Shown here: piece by piece, positions 45,169-56,597 of the stretch
Layout of the letters: the number at the start of each line of letters is the position of its first letter
How positions within the stretch are numbered: position 1 is the stretch's first letter
DNA from: Brassica napus
Lineage: Eukaryota > Streptophyta > Magnoliopsida > Brassicales > Brassicaceae
DNA length: 64,000 nt
Direction of reading: 5' to 3'
Assembly: GCF_020379485.1 (NCBI RefSeq)
Contig: NC_063452.1
Location: forward strand, 42,213,148-42,277,147
Notes under the pieces: model-generated
Told to the model about the DNA's origin: nothing
Databases searched by the model: none
Seen by the model: only the letters and a program-made list of their open reading frames with translations
Translations under genes and position numbers: made by a program

Positions 45169-45505
45169 AGGATGATGAACCCTTGTGAGGTGGCCACCTG
45201 TCCCGAGATTGCAAGCTTGTGTTGAGATGGCAAGCTTGTGTTGAGATGATTACAAAATCCGTTGTCTTTGGCAGATACTTCAATCAAAGTAGCGAGCTTT
45301 ATGAGACTCATCTTCTTCCATCGTGGGTTGGGTTGTTGCGATCTTCATGAGTGAAAGTACGAGACAGCAAGCTGATGAGAATCTTGGGCTCTTTGGTCGG
45401 TCTTTGACGACATCAAAAGCCAAGCTTTCGTGATAAAGTTTTTTTTTTTTTTTTGATTCTCTCAAGTTTGATTTTGTTTTGAAGATAGTTCTTTTTGGCC
45501 CCATT

Positions 45506-45518
45506 CTTCTAGCGCCAA
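45506..45518 (-). promoter_or_regulatory. Primer-binding site of the PPR-capturing element
   Basis: The minus strand reads TTGGCGCTAGAAG one base after the LTR end CAAACA. Its form and position match Tat-like Ty3/gypsy primer sites, and it fixes the element's orientation. Confidence 0.7.
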
Positions 45519-45519
45519 C

Positions 45520-46142
45520 TGTTTGACCCAAAAACAGCGTGTTTGTTGGATTCATACAATGAAGAATTTAAGAATTAAATTTCTTAGATTCTTGAGGTTT
45601 AAGAGAAATCAACATAGAAATCAAATGGAAAATAAACATCAAAAAGAGTTTATTGATCAAAGATTGTATTACAAGTATGATTACAAGTGTAAAGTAAATC
45701 TAAGAATCCACTCTTTATAAGAATTGTTCTAAGTCTCAATGGAAAAGAGAGAGATCATGTGATAAAGAGAGGTATCTCTTTGTTTATACAAGGAAGAAGC
45801 TAGGGCTTCATAGTATGATGAACCTAATTTATTAGCCTTGTTCTTTTTACGAACGCTGGGGACCAGCGTCAGTAACTGAAAAGTACATCTTCACCATCGG
45901 AAATGCAGCGCCGTTAATACAAGACAAACATACTTTTCAGCCGCGCGGTTAGACGCAATAACAAAATTAGACGCTGGAAATATCAGCGATAGCAGCGTCT
46001 TCATTTTTAGTCGCTGCGGCAAGCTCCGGTAGTTTAATTCACTTTCAAAATCGATCATCTTGTCTCCACCCAAATGTTATTCTTTGTCGCTACCGCCGGC
46101 CGCAGCGGCTATGAAAAGAACAGGGCTATTGTCTAATGAACC
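45520..46142 (-). repeat. 5' LTR (right) of the PPR-capturing element, with MITE insert
   Basis: It is collinear with 37056-37353 up to CTAATTTATT, interrupted by a 292-bp MITE, and resumes with TATTGTCTAATG. Similarity fades after 46138, so the outer end is approximate. Confidence 0.65.
45835..46126. mobile_element. MITE inserted in the right LTR
   Basis: The inverted ends are GCCTTGTTCTTTT and GCCCTGTTCTTTT. Comparison with the other LTR shows a clean insertion between CCTAATTTATT and TTGTCTAATG, a natural empty-site comparison within the same element. The TSD appears to be within TATT. Superfamily uncertain. Confidence 0.75.
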
Positions 46143-46346
46143 TTGAAAGAGGATGTAAATCCACCCCCAAAATTATTTATTTCTCGTCTAGCAGTTTTAA
46201 CTCCATTTTATATAAAAGTTCCTAGAAAATGAACATATCCAATGGATATGGTGATATATAATAGTTTTGTGGGATAAATAGATTTGTTAGTTGTCACCTC
46301 ATCAAAATACAATAATGTAAACCTAAATGATGATATTTTTTTATAA

Positions 46347-47290
46347 TCTATATTATTAAAACTAAAGTACTTTTTAAAAGTAATCCTTCTTTTATTCTAA
46401 TAAAAATTATAACTTGTGTCACTGCATTAATAACTAATGATTAATTAACTACAATCATTTATTTTGTTAGATTTTTCTTTATGCAAACTTAATTAATTTA
46501 CCACAAATCATTTATTTTGTTAGATATTTTTCTAACCAAGTGTACTAAATTTATGATTATTCTCTAACCAGATTATTATCTAACCAAATTGCACAATAAA
46601 TTTAACAAATTTATTTAAAATGTACTACAAACTTAAAATGTTACAAATTCATGTGTGTTATTATTTCATTTCATATACAAAATATAAACTATAGATTTTT
46701 ATTAAAACATATAAAGTTAATTTTCAAATATATGTTAAATAATGTGATGATCAATAGAATTCACAAAAATATATTTGAATTAAAACAATACAACAAATAA
46801 ATTTCAATATAATAATTTCTCAAAAATAAAAAAGAAGTGGAATTTATTTGGCATATAAAAAACTTAGAGACATATCTACCTATCTTATTAAAGTGAAAAC
46901 ATATTTAATTTTGGGAATATAGATTAATTAAGCACATAAACATAATAATTCGTGTTTTAGTTTATAAATAAATACATCAAAAATTGTTTTAGTTAAAAAA
47001 TATTAGTTGACAAATATGTTATATAACATATTATTTTGATAAGTTTTGTATCCAACCGCAATGTGAGAAATCAACAAATTATACACAATTAGAAATCGTC
47101 AATCTACACAAATATTATATATTACAAATTGAAAAAAAAAACATATGAATGGATCTTAATGCAACCATTATATTTTTGTATTGTTTTTATGTAATCGCAG
47201 CATCAAAAAGAAAGTCTGAATTTTCCACGGAAGCTTATATATTTATTCTTTTAAACAAACACTCGTGCGGGTGAACAGATCAAGATCTAA
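46347..47290 (+). mobile_element. Non-autonomous Helitron
   Basis: It starts TCTATATTATTAAAACTAAA after an A and ends GATCAAGATCTAA followed by T. A remnant of the subterminal hairpin (CACTCGTGCGGGTG, 47260-47273) precedes the CTAA terminus (CTRR rule). The sequence is AT-rich throughout with no Rep/helicase. Confidence 0.75.
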
Positions 47291-47699
47291 TATTTTTATT
47301 AATTTATAAGACTATTAAAATCAATTATTAAATTAATTTCATATACAAATTAATAAAATCATAATTTAGAAGAAAAAACTATTTCATGTGTATATAAAAG
47401 ATTGATGTATTAATAAAAAATAAATACACATTTTTATTTATTGATTTTCAGTTTAGTTTTTAAGTTTTGTTTGCTTCCTCTACCACTTACAGTTTTAGAT
47501 TTTAATTTATGTTTTAGTTTTAAAAGAAAATATATTAATTCAAGTTTAAAATGTCCATTTTTTAAATACAAAAAAAACACCTAAAACATCAGTTTTTTTT
47601 TTGTACAAGAGAGTATTAATTTAGTAACACAAAAAATTATCTGAAACTTTAATTTTGTTAAAATAACAAAAAATACATAGTTAAATGTTTTAACGAAAA
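47291..47699. other. AT-rich spacer
   Basis: No gene or repeat was recognised between the Helitron and the LINE remnant. Confidence 0.4.
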
Positions 47700-48299
47700 T
47701 CATGAGCTTGATAAAGACCCATACTTTTGGATTATATGGTACCTTTGCAAAGTGATAAACGATAAGTTATTCAGAGAAATAGACATGGATCATTGAAAAC
47801 TGTGCTGAAGCCGAATTTCATGTCTGGTTTGAAGCTAATCGTAAACAAGAAGAACCGGCGGAAATACAATATCCTAAACAAGTAACAATATCTTAGCGAT
47901 ATATGATAGATGGATCATGGATACATGACACTGGTTATGGATGGACATGGATAAACTCTAAAGGAAGAACTCAATTATTGGAATCATTGGAATCATGAAA
48001 CCAACAAAGAATAATTTCAACTGTCGACGTGTTAGACTTTTGGTACTGATTGTAAAGATCTGGTTTTAATGATTTAAGATTCGTGAGTATAGTCTAATTT
48101 TTCAACTGAGTTGAAGGAGCGGATCAAGTTGAAGAATAAATTCACAGAGTCCTTGTTTTTAATTCTTCGTACTGAAAAAGTAATGTTTGATTCATTAACC
48201 AAAATAGCAAAATTCTTTTTTATGGGAACATGTGCTGTGTTGGTTGTTTTGTTTGGGTGCGACCGTTTGATTAGTAGAATTCGCCGCTTGAAAAAATAA
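47700..48299 (+). pseudogene. LINE ORF2 remnant (zf-RVT/RNase H region)
   Basis: Pieces in shifting frames read PYFWIIWYxxxARNDKLFREI-like, then AEFHVWFEANRK, MIDGSWIHDTGYGWTWINSKG and FGTDCKDLVLMI. This is the order found at the C-terminal end of plant LINE ORF2 (WIIWYLWKARNDKLF, xxDGSW...GxGW, TDCKDLVxMI). It is frameshifted and 5'-truncated. The RNase H first aspartate is in IDGSW. Confidence 0.72.
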
Positions 48300-48443
48300 T
48301 GTCTCAGTGAAACAAACATATAAAAAACTATCATTTTAAATGCATCCTAGCTAAAAATTATTTACTTCAGCATTTTTTTGTTTCTTTAGTTTTGCCCATT
48401 AGCAATTAGCAGTGTGAAGTAAAAAAAAAAGTTGGACAATAAT

Positions 48444-48957
48444 TGTAGAGGATGGATTTGACCATCCCACAAGGCCCGAGGAATAGAAAGGCCTGGCCCG
48501 GATTAGGTAGAGCGACGGCTCGATCGGTCGGCTCAAGAGTCAGGTCTCTCGGTTTGACTCTTGAGTACTTTTTGTCAATCATCATCGACTGAAGTACATT
48601 CGGCTCAGCGGCTGCTCGGACGCTTACGGGCTTCTCGGCCCAGCAGAGGAGGCCCACCAAGATAGCGTAAATTAGGTCAAGGACGAGGCATCAGGACGTC
48701 TATATAAGGGAGAGGGTGAGACAACGAGAGAAGGATCCGAAATGACTGACTAACACTTGGCGGCTAGATTAGGGTTTTCACCTTTGCTTCATCACGCCGT
48801 TAGTTGCACTTTTCCGGTAGCTCATCGAGCCACCGGCTTCCTTTCTGTCGCACTCTCTTCTTTTCCCTTGTAACCGACTGAACGTTTTTCTTCGACCATT
48901 AATAAGACGTCTTTGTTTAAACCCACATCTTAGTTATTACCGTTTTCCGATCAAACA
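48444..48957 (+). repeat. 5' LTR of the Tat-clade element
   Basis: 514 bp, TGTAGAGG...TCAAACA. Compared with the 162 bp of the 3' LTR visible at 63839-64000, I count five differences by eye (about 3%). Confidence 0.93.
48701..48707 (+). promoter_or_regulatory. TATA box in the Tat-clade 5' LTR
   Basis: TATATAA precedes GGGAGAGGG in the middle of the LTR, the usual place for the U3/R boundary. It would drive the gag-pol transcript. Confidence 0.6.
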
Positions 48958-48958
48958 G

Positions 48959-48976
48959 TTGGCGCCCACCGTGGGG
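48959..48976 (+). promoter_or_regulatory. Primer-binding site
   Basis: TTGGCGCCCACCGTGGGG starts one base after the LTR end. This is the primer-site sequence commonly seen in plant Tat-like gypsy elements. Confidence 0.85.
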
Positions 48977-49001
48977 TAACTAGCAAAGTAACGTCAGAAC
49001 T

Positions 49002-50541
49002 ATGGTCGTTAGCAACGACAGTTCTTCGTCAGGCGAGGAGCGCGAAGCTCTCGAGGTGACGCCGGCTCCAGAGGTGACACCTATGCCTACACCAGTAACT
49101 CCACTTCCCCATCCTGCGTCTATGGAAACTATCCTGGCACGCCTCGCCCTACAAGAAGCGGCGCAGAAGGCGGCAGTTGACCAAATCACGGCGATAGCAA
49201 AGATCCTTGCTCCTCTCGCTGCAAACGCCGAAGCTTCAACGGCGCAGTATCGTCGACACCTGTTCGCCACAGAACGAACCACCGACTTAGCACCTGCGCG
49301 GGATAACGATAACCAAAGCGCCGGTAACGACACCAACGCGCACACCGCAAGCGAACTAGCCGCGTTGAAACAGTCGGTCCTCGATATCAATTCGAAGATC
49401 CACCAGGTGACGACGTCCGCGCCCCAAATCGAGCATGTAATCGCGGAATCTCTTCGTACACCCTTCACGCAAAAGGTTACCGGCGTGCGGCTACAGAAGA
49501 TGGAGAAAATCCGTCTTCCAACCTTCAAAGGTCTCTCTGACCCTTCTACTCACGTCACGTCTTTCAACATAGCGATGCGACGCGCAAACCTGACCGACGA
49601 AGACAAAGACGCCGGCTTTTGCCAACTCTTCGTCGAAACCCTAGAAGGACCGGCCCTTACTTGGTTCACCGGCCTCAGAGAGAACTCCGTCGACTGTTTC
49701 CACGACCTCTCGACGGCTTTCCTTAAGAACTCTATCATGTTCACCAACCAGGAAGCGACTGTGTCAGATTTGTGGAACCTCACTCACGCCAGCGACCAAA
49801 GTCTCCGCGACTTCATGGAGAAATTCAAAGCTATTGTCTCGAAGATTGATATTCCCGACCATATCGCCGTCGAATCTTTGATGAACACCTTGCACGTCGA
49901 CTCCACATTCCGCCAGGATCTTTACCGATATCCAACAAAATCTGTCTCCGACGCCATCGCTCGCTCGCACAACTTTATCCGCATGGAAGAAGACACTAGA
50001 GCAAAGTTCGCAAAAGAAGCAGCAGCGACACAGCGATCCTCCCGAACAAACAACACCCGCCCCGACCCCCGCCAGCACTCCTCAGGTGGAAATACCACTC
50101 AAAAAGCGAGGCTACGTTAGCTCGGTCGATGATGAGGAATCTCCAAAATCAGCAGCCATCACGCGAGAGAAAGGCTGGAACCACTGGGATCGAGACTCCG
50201 CTCCGAAGCAATCAACCTCATCCGAACCAGCGAGTTCAAACTCCGAGGAGCCGAAAAAATGGTGCCTCTACCACAAAAGGGATTCCCATGACACGAAGGA
50301 ATGCAAGGTCCTCATCGGGCAGTTTTTCGACGGGATCACTAATGGGACAATCCAAATGCCCACTTCTCCTACGACACCGAAAAACACTAAAAGCTGGAGT
50401 AAGAACAAGGAGAAGAAGGCACAGAAGTCTCAAAAGAACACGGCCCCAAGCGAGGAAAGAGCAAGCCCCGAGCGCACTCCCGTCAACAACATCGGCCCCG
50501 TCAACGATTCGTCAGAAGACGAACACCCGCGTCGCCGGTGA
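49002..50541 (+). pseudogene. Tat-clade gag, one frameshift and terminal TGA
   Basis: Gag forms the particle that packages element RNA. From ATG 49002 the first 372 codons hold an acidic Pro/Thr-rich N-terminus and a helix (ARLALQEAAQKAAVDQITAI). The retrotransposon gag domain follows (KIRLPTFKGLSDPSTHVTSF, GPALTWFTGL, SLRDFMEKF) at residues about 165-330. A frameshift in the C-rich stretch 50040-50085 moves translation into another frame, where a variant zinc motif WCLYHKRDSHDTKEC (C-x2-H-x4-H-x4-C) lies near 50265. That frame ends at TGA 50539-50541, directly before the pol frame and in phase with it. Confidence 0.88.
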
Positions 50542-50544
50542 CGA

Positions 50545-53500
50545 GTGGAAGTCATACTCTCTCGCCCTTGCGACTCCTCTGATGACGAAGTCCCGACAGT
50601 GCAACCAGATCTGCGCGATAAATTGGACAGCAAGGATAAGCAGTCTCTCGCTCCCTCGAAAGCAGATAAAGACCTACGCATTCTATTGAAGCGAAAAAGC
50701 GCCACGAACGAAAACACAGGAACCACCGACCTCCGTGCGACCATCTCAAAATTCAACGCTCGGAGAGTCGGTCAAACTGGCGACCTTCGCGACCAGCTCA
50801 ATTCAAAGGCCGACGACCTGCGAATCCAACTCAACCGTTCGAAAGGGTCCGATCTGCGACGACGTCTCGAGTCAAAAAAGAAACAGCCCGCAGAAATTCC
50901 AACATTCGAGAACACAACTGACGATTTGAGGAAGCAACTCGAATCAATGCGAGCTACCCGAGCCCCGCACATTAGTGTCATAATGGGCGGATCACCACCT
51001 TGCGGTGACTCGGTTCGAGCCGTCAAAGATTACAAACGTCAAGCAACCACCTCTCAGAAGTGGCCTTCTCCAGTCGAAAATGATCACCAGATCACTTTTT
51101 CGGCACTAGACACCAAGGGCGTCCACATGCCACATAACGATCCTCTCCTAGTCGACCTTGACATCAGCGAATGTCTGGTCGCAAAAGTCTTTATTGATAC
51201 CGGCAGCTCAGTCGATCTCATCTTTTGCGACACACTCGACAAAATGGGAGTTGATTTAAGGGATATGAAGCCTTCCTCTCGCACGCTCACCGGCCTCAAC
51301 GGAGCCTCGGAGCAAATGATGGGGACAATTCGCCTTCCAGTTTACGCAGGTGGTATAACCCGCACCGTCAAGTTCTCCGTCATCCGCGCCAAAGCACCCT
51401 ATAATGCCATACTTGGAACACCATGGCTACATTCCATGAAAGCAGTCCCTTCGACTTATCATCAATGCATCAAATTTCCCGGAAAAGACGGCAAAACTCA
51501 GACGATTCGGGGAGATCAACAAGCCGCGAGAGAACTACTGATCGCAACTGTAAAGATGCAGCAACAAGCTTCCCTTGTCAACTCCGTCAGTAAACCACTC
51601 AACAAGATATACCCTCAGAAGGACGAAGTTCGCGAAGTCGCAATTGATGAATCCGACCCGACGAAAATCATCCGAGTTGGCGTCTACCTGTCCGACGACG
51701 TATGTTCAAGGATCATCTCTTTCATCAAAGACAACGCCTCGACGTTCGCCTGGAAGACTTCCGACATGAAGGGGATCGACCCCGCAGTTACCTCTCATGA
51801 ACTGCACGTCGACCCGACGTTCAAACCCATCCGACAGAAGTGACGAAAACTCGGTCCAGAACGTTCTAAAGCCGTAAACGAAGAAGTCGACAGGCTCCTC
51901 GACGCGGGTTTCATAACCGAAGTCCGATACCCCGAATGGTTGGCTAACCCGGTTGTCGTCAAAAAGAAAAACGGCAAATGGCGCATATGCGTCGACTTCA
52001 CGGACCTCAACAAGGCGTGCCCAAAGGACAGTTACCCACTCCCTCATATCGATCGTCTCGTCGAATCAACTGCTGGTAACGAACTCCTAACCTTCATGGA
52101 CGCTTTCTCGGGATACAACCAGATCTTGATGCATCCCGACGATCGCGAGAAGACGGCATTCATCACCGACAGAGGGACCTACTGCTACAAGGTGATGCCC
52201 TTCGGGCTAAAGAACGCCGGCGCGACTTATCAGCGACTCGTCAACCGAATGTTCGCTGATCAGCTAGGCAACACCATGGAAGTGTACATCGACGACATGT
52301 TAGTCAAATCGCTCAAGGCCGACGATCACCTAAACAACTTACGCGACTGCTTCAAGATCTTGAATGACTACGGGATGAAGCTCAACCCGGCCAAGTGTAC
52401 CTTCGGTGTCACTTCGGGAGAATTCCTCGGCTATATTGTCACTCAACGAGGAATCGAGGCTAACCCCAAGCAGATCTCGGCGATCCTTGATCTTCCAAGC
52501 CCAAAGAACAGCCGCGAAGTACAGCGACTAACCGGACGCATAGCAGCTCTCAACAGGTTCATCTCGCGATCAACCGATAAGTGTCTTCCCTTCTACGAGC
52601 TACTAAGGGGCAACAAGAGGTTCATCTGGGACGAAAAGTGCGAAGAGGCGTTTAATCAACTCAAGCACTACCTCACAACCCCCCCCCCCAGTACTATCAA
52701 AGCCAGAAGTCGGCGACACATTGTCTCTCTACATAGCCGTCACATCCTCCGCTGTCAGCAGCGTGCTCATTCGAGAAGATCGGGGAGAACAGAAACCAAT
52801 CTTTTACACAAGTAAAAGAATGACCGAGCCGGAGACGAGATACCCAACACACGAAAAGATGGCCTTAGCTGTCGTCACCTCGGCCAGGAAACTGCGACCC
52901 TACTTTCAGTCGCACACGATTGAAGTACTCTCCAACCAACCACTCCGAACGGTTATGCAGAATACTAACCAGTCAGGACGGTTGACTAAATGGGCGATGG
53001 AGCTGAGCGAACATGACATCGTGTACAAGAATCGCACAGCAGCAAAGTCACAGGTCCTTGCAGACTTCTTGATCGAGTTAACACCAGAGCTGGAGCAAGA
53101 CCTCATCCTACCAAGTTTAAACTGGATCCTCCACGTCGACGGTTCATCCACGAGTAAAGGGTCGGGGGCAGGAGTGCAACTGCAATCACAAACAGGAGAA
53201 CTCATCCGGCAGTCATTCAGTTTTGGTTTTGCGGCGTCAAACAACGAAGCTGAATACGAGTCCCTCATCGCAGGGCTCCGTCTCGCCAAGGCAGTGAAGG
53301 CCAAAAGAATCAGCGCTTACTGCGACTCTCAACTTGTCGTAAGCCAGTACCTCGGCGATTATGACATCCGCAATGAAAGGATGGACGCCTACCTCAAACT
53401 CGTCCAAGACCTCACGCGAGACTTCGAGTTCTTCGAACTCACGAAGGTTCCTCGCGGAGAAAATGTCTGTGCTGACGCCCTCGCTGCTCTAGGAAGCAAG

Positions 53501-54895
53501 CTACACGATCAAGTCAAGAGAACAATCCCAATCCATAAAATCGAGAAACCGAGCATCGATACGAAGGCGGAACAGACTGCGATCGCAGCAGCGATTAGCG
53601 AAGCGATGGACATCGACGAAGCAGAACCTTCTTCGCAGGATGATCAGCCAACAGATTGGCGCAAGGAACTCATCGATTACCTCGCTGAAGGTTTATTGCC
53701 CACCGAGAAATGGGACGCGCGGCGACTGAAGCGACGTAGCGCACACTACGTTGTCATGGACGGGGAACTACACCGATGGACCGCGACGAAGGTGCTACTC
53801 AAATGTATCTCCGGCGAAGAAACGAGACTAGTCATGGCCGAAACACATGAAGGAGCAGCAGGTAATCACTCGGGCGGACGAGCCCTCGCAGTAAAAGTAA
53901 AGAATCTCGGATTCTACTGGCCAACCATGAACGCCGACTGCGAGACATACGTGCGCAAGTGCGACAAATGCCAGCGTCATGCTTCCACCTTACACAGCCC
54001 AACGGAGTTCCTTCATACCCTAACTGCTCCATACCCATTCATGCGATGGGGAATGGACATCATCGGTCCGATGCCGGCATCCCGCCAAAAGAAGTTCATC
54101 CTGGTCCTCACAGATTACTTCACCAAATGGGTTGAAGCCAAAGCCTACGCCAACATCACCGACAAGGAGGTGCGAAACTTCGTCTGGAGGAACATAATCT
54201 GCCGACATGGGCTCCCATACGAGATCATTACAGACAACGGTTCACAATTCATCTCGCATCACTTCAAGGGATTCTGCGACAGATGGAGAATTCGACTCAA
54301 CATGTCGACCCCGAGAAACCCGCAAAGTAACGGCCAAGCCGAGTTGACGAACAAGACCATCATCGACGGTCTGAAGAAACGACTCGACTTAAAGAAAGGT
54401 TGCTGGGCAGATGAACTAGACGGTGTCCTGTGGTCCCACAGAACAACTCCCCGCGGAGCGACGAAGGCTACCCCTTTCTCGATGGCCTACGGCGTCGAGG
54501 CAATGGCCCCCGCATAAGTGAGTGTGACGAGCTTGCGCCGATCGCGAATGCCACAAAACGTCGAACTCAACCGCGACATGCTGCTCGACGCACTCGACGA
54601 CATCGAGGAAAAGCGCGACCAAGCACTACTCCGTATCCAGAATTACCAGCATCAGATCGAGAGCTACTACAACAAAAAGGCCAAATCGCGTCCCCTCGAA
54701 AAGGGCAATCTTGTATTAAGAAAGGTCTTCGAAAACCCTAAGGAATGGAAAGCCGGCAAGCTTGGAGCCAACTAGGAAGGACCATACAAGATAGTCGAAG
54801 TCATCAAACCAGGAGTATACCGCCTCGAGACTTCAACAGGCGAAGCAATACCGAGAGCTTGGAACTCCAAACATCTCCGCCTCTTCCATCCTTAG
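50545..54895 (+). pseudogene. Tat-clade pol: protease, RT, two RNase H, integrase; several nonsense/frameshift sites
   Basis: The order is a linker with seven D-L-R-x-x-[LI] repeats (50605-50950), protease FIDTGSSVDLIF (DTG 51196-51204) and reverse transcriptase (WRICVDFTDLNKACPKD, FGLKNAGATYQRLV, YIDD 52285-52296). Next comes RNase H (KMALAVVTSARKLRPYF) and a second, archaeal-type RNase H (LHVDGSSTSKGSGAGVQL, NNEAEYESL, CDSQLVVSQY, CADALAALGS; 53137-53500). Integrase follows with a zinc motif (H...H, KCDKCQ) and a DDE core (WGMDIIGP, TDNGSQF, NGQAEL). Breaks are TGA 51841-51843, a frameshift at the 11-C run 52679-52689, TAA 54515-54517 and TAG 54773-54775. The final stop is TAG 54893-54895. 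All catalytic motifs remain readable. Confidence 0.92.
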
Positions 54896-55320
54896 TCAAG
54901 ACGAACGCCTTACCGAGTAAATGCGCCACTAAGGCCACTTTTACTCGCCTCTCGCTCAAAAAAAAAAAAAAAAAAAAAAAGCGAAAGAACGACCAATGGT
55001 CACGTTCTCTCGCTCGAAATAAAAAAAAAATATACAAACCTCCTTCCCGAGGAATCGATCTCCGAAGCAGACGATCACTTAAGCGATGCCGACACGAGCA
55101 TGCCCCGGCTTCTCGAACAAGCGTATCGGTACTCGCATCTCACATTGGATATGTCCTGATCAGACACGTATTCACGGGAGTCGACCGTGTTGCGATTTAA
55201 ACCAACACGACCGAGACAATGACTCCAACTCACCCTGAAATTTACTAAGTAAAGTTTGGCCCACCGAACGCTTGAAAATTACGCTAGGGTCGATTTGGAA
55301 CCGTCAACGTCGAGGACTTA
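54896..55320. other. Non-coding interior of the Tat element
   Basis: It contains an A-tract of about 20 bases (54960-54980) and CpG-rich filler between pol and the tandem repeats. No frame was recognised. Confidence 0.5.
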
Positions 55321-55605
55321 TAATTAAACTCAGATGACAAACGATCGCGAGTCAAAGAAATCGACCGAGACGAAGTCATAACGAGCTTAACACTACAACG
55401 ATTCGATATCTCGATCATAATTAAACTCAAATGACGAACGATCGCGAGTCGAAGAAATCGACCGAGACAAAGGCATAACGAGCTTAACACTACAACGATT
55501 CGATATCTCGATTATAATTAAACTCAAATGACGAACGATCGCGAGTCGAAGAAATCGACCGAGACAAAGTCATAACGAGCTTAACAACGATTCAATATCT
55601 CGAAT
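55321..55605. repeat. 97-bp tandem repeat, nearly three units
   Basis: Units begin with TAATTAAACTCA(A/G)ATGAC at 55321, 55418 and 55515. The first two are full length; the third has a short internal deletion before AACGATTCAATATCTCG. Units are very similar. The array lies between the 3' ends of sense pol and the antisense gene, a position where Tat-clade elements often carry tandem repeats. Confidence 0.93.
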
Positions 55606-56597
55606 AACGTTTTTTCTAAACAAACAGTCACTTCAAATCTTGAGAAATCATGCATTTGATAGACAAGTACAATAAAAGATGAACAGTTAAATACGATTCG
55701 AAGAGTTGGAAATGACAGAAGAAAAACAAAGTAGAAGCCTCGAAAGGCAAAGTCTAAAAGGCAACAACACAAGCCCTCCGGGACTCAAAAGAAAACAACA
55801 AACAAAGAAAACTAAGCTTCCCGATCACTCTCGCGATCATTAAGGGCGGAAAGCTCCGAAGCCCTGACGCTCGATTCACGGGCAATCGGAGAGACTTGCA
55901 CCGCAGCATCTTCCGACACCTCGCCAGTGTTTTCCTCGCCGTCCCGACGAGACTCTTCTGGAGGCGGCGAATCGCGACCCTCGACTGAAGTGTCCGAAAG
56001 CACGAGGACAGGAACGTTATCTCCATCGACTTGAGCTCCTCGACCAGGCACTCCTTCCTCAAGAACAGTCGAAGGGTTTTCAGTAAGAAGCATCGGGTCC
56101 TCGCGCCTTTCTCCGACCGGATGAGTAGACGAGACATGCAGATTCGCCGCGGTCTCTGGGTCAATTAAGCCAGCATTGGAACCATACAGGTCGAGACCCG
56201 CCAGAATCCGAGCATCCACGAACTGAGACTCCAACACGAGGGGAGAGAGTCTAAAATCGCTTTCAGGGATCTCGCCAACCTTTAGCTTATCAGCCTCTTG
56301 TTTGTAATTTCTCTCGTACTCGACGAACATATCAATAGAGGCTTGCGGTATGTCGTTCCTGGCTCCTTTCAAGGCCTCGAGGCACTTCCTAGTCCCAAAG
56401 GCTTGGCTGTAGAGTAACCGAGCCTCGTCGTAAGGACCCCGACGCTCCTCTCGAGAACGAATCTTGGCGAAGCAACGATTAGCCCTGGCGGTCATTTCTG
56501 CCTCAACTCTCCCCCTTTCTCTCGTCACCTCCAAGATTCTAGAGTCCCTCAAACGTTTCATCTCTCGCTTGTGCGTGGCAGCGAGCGAAGCCCTCTA

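Larger units (their letters stand above)
37056..46142 (-). mobile_element. Non-autonomous LTR retrotransposon with captured PPR sequence, split by a copia element
   Basis: Related direct repeats lie at 37056-37353 and 45520-46142 (the latter with a MITE insert). On the minus strand the LTR ends ...GGGTCAAACA and is followed by TTGGCGCTAGAAG (45518-45506), a primer-binding site of the kind used by plant Ty3/gypsy Tat-like elements. So the 5' LTR is at the right and the element reads leftward. Without the nested copia (38257-43976) its interior is about 2.4 kb: a 33-bp minisatellite, unassigned sequence and a PPR fragment, with no gag or pol. The outer boundary at the right and the TSD are not clear. 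Confidence 0.72.

Noticed and set aside
48980..49528. Minus-strand 182-codon frame opposite Tat gag
   Set aside because: It is a GC-driven antisense shadow of the gag N-terminal region, with no domain and no link to the real antisense gene.
55321..55605. CRISPR-like array
   Set aside because: The repeats are contiguous 97-bp units with no unique spacers, inside a plant retrotransposon.
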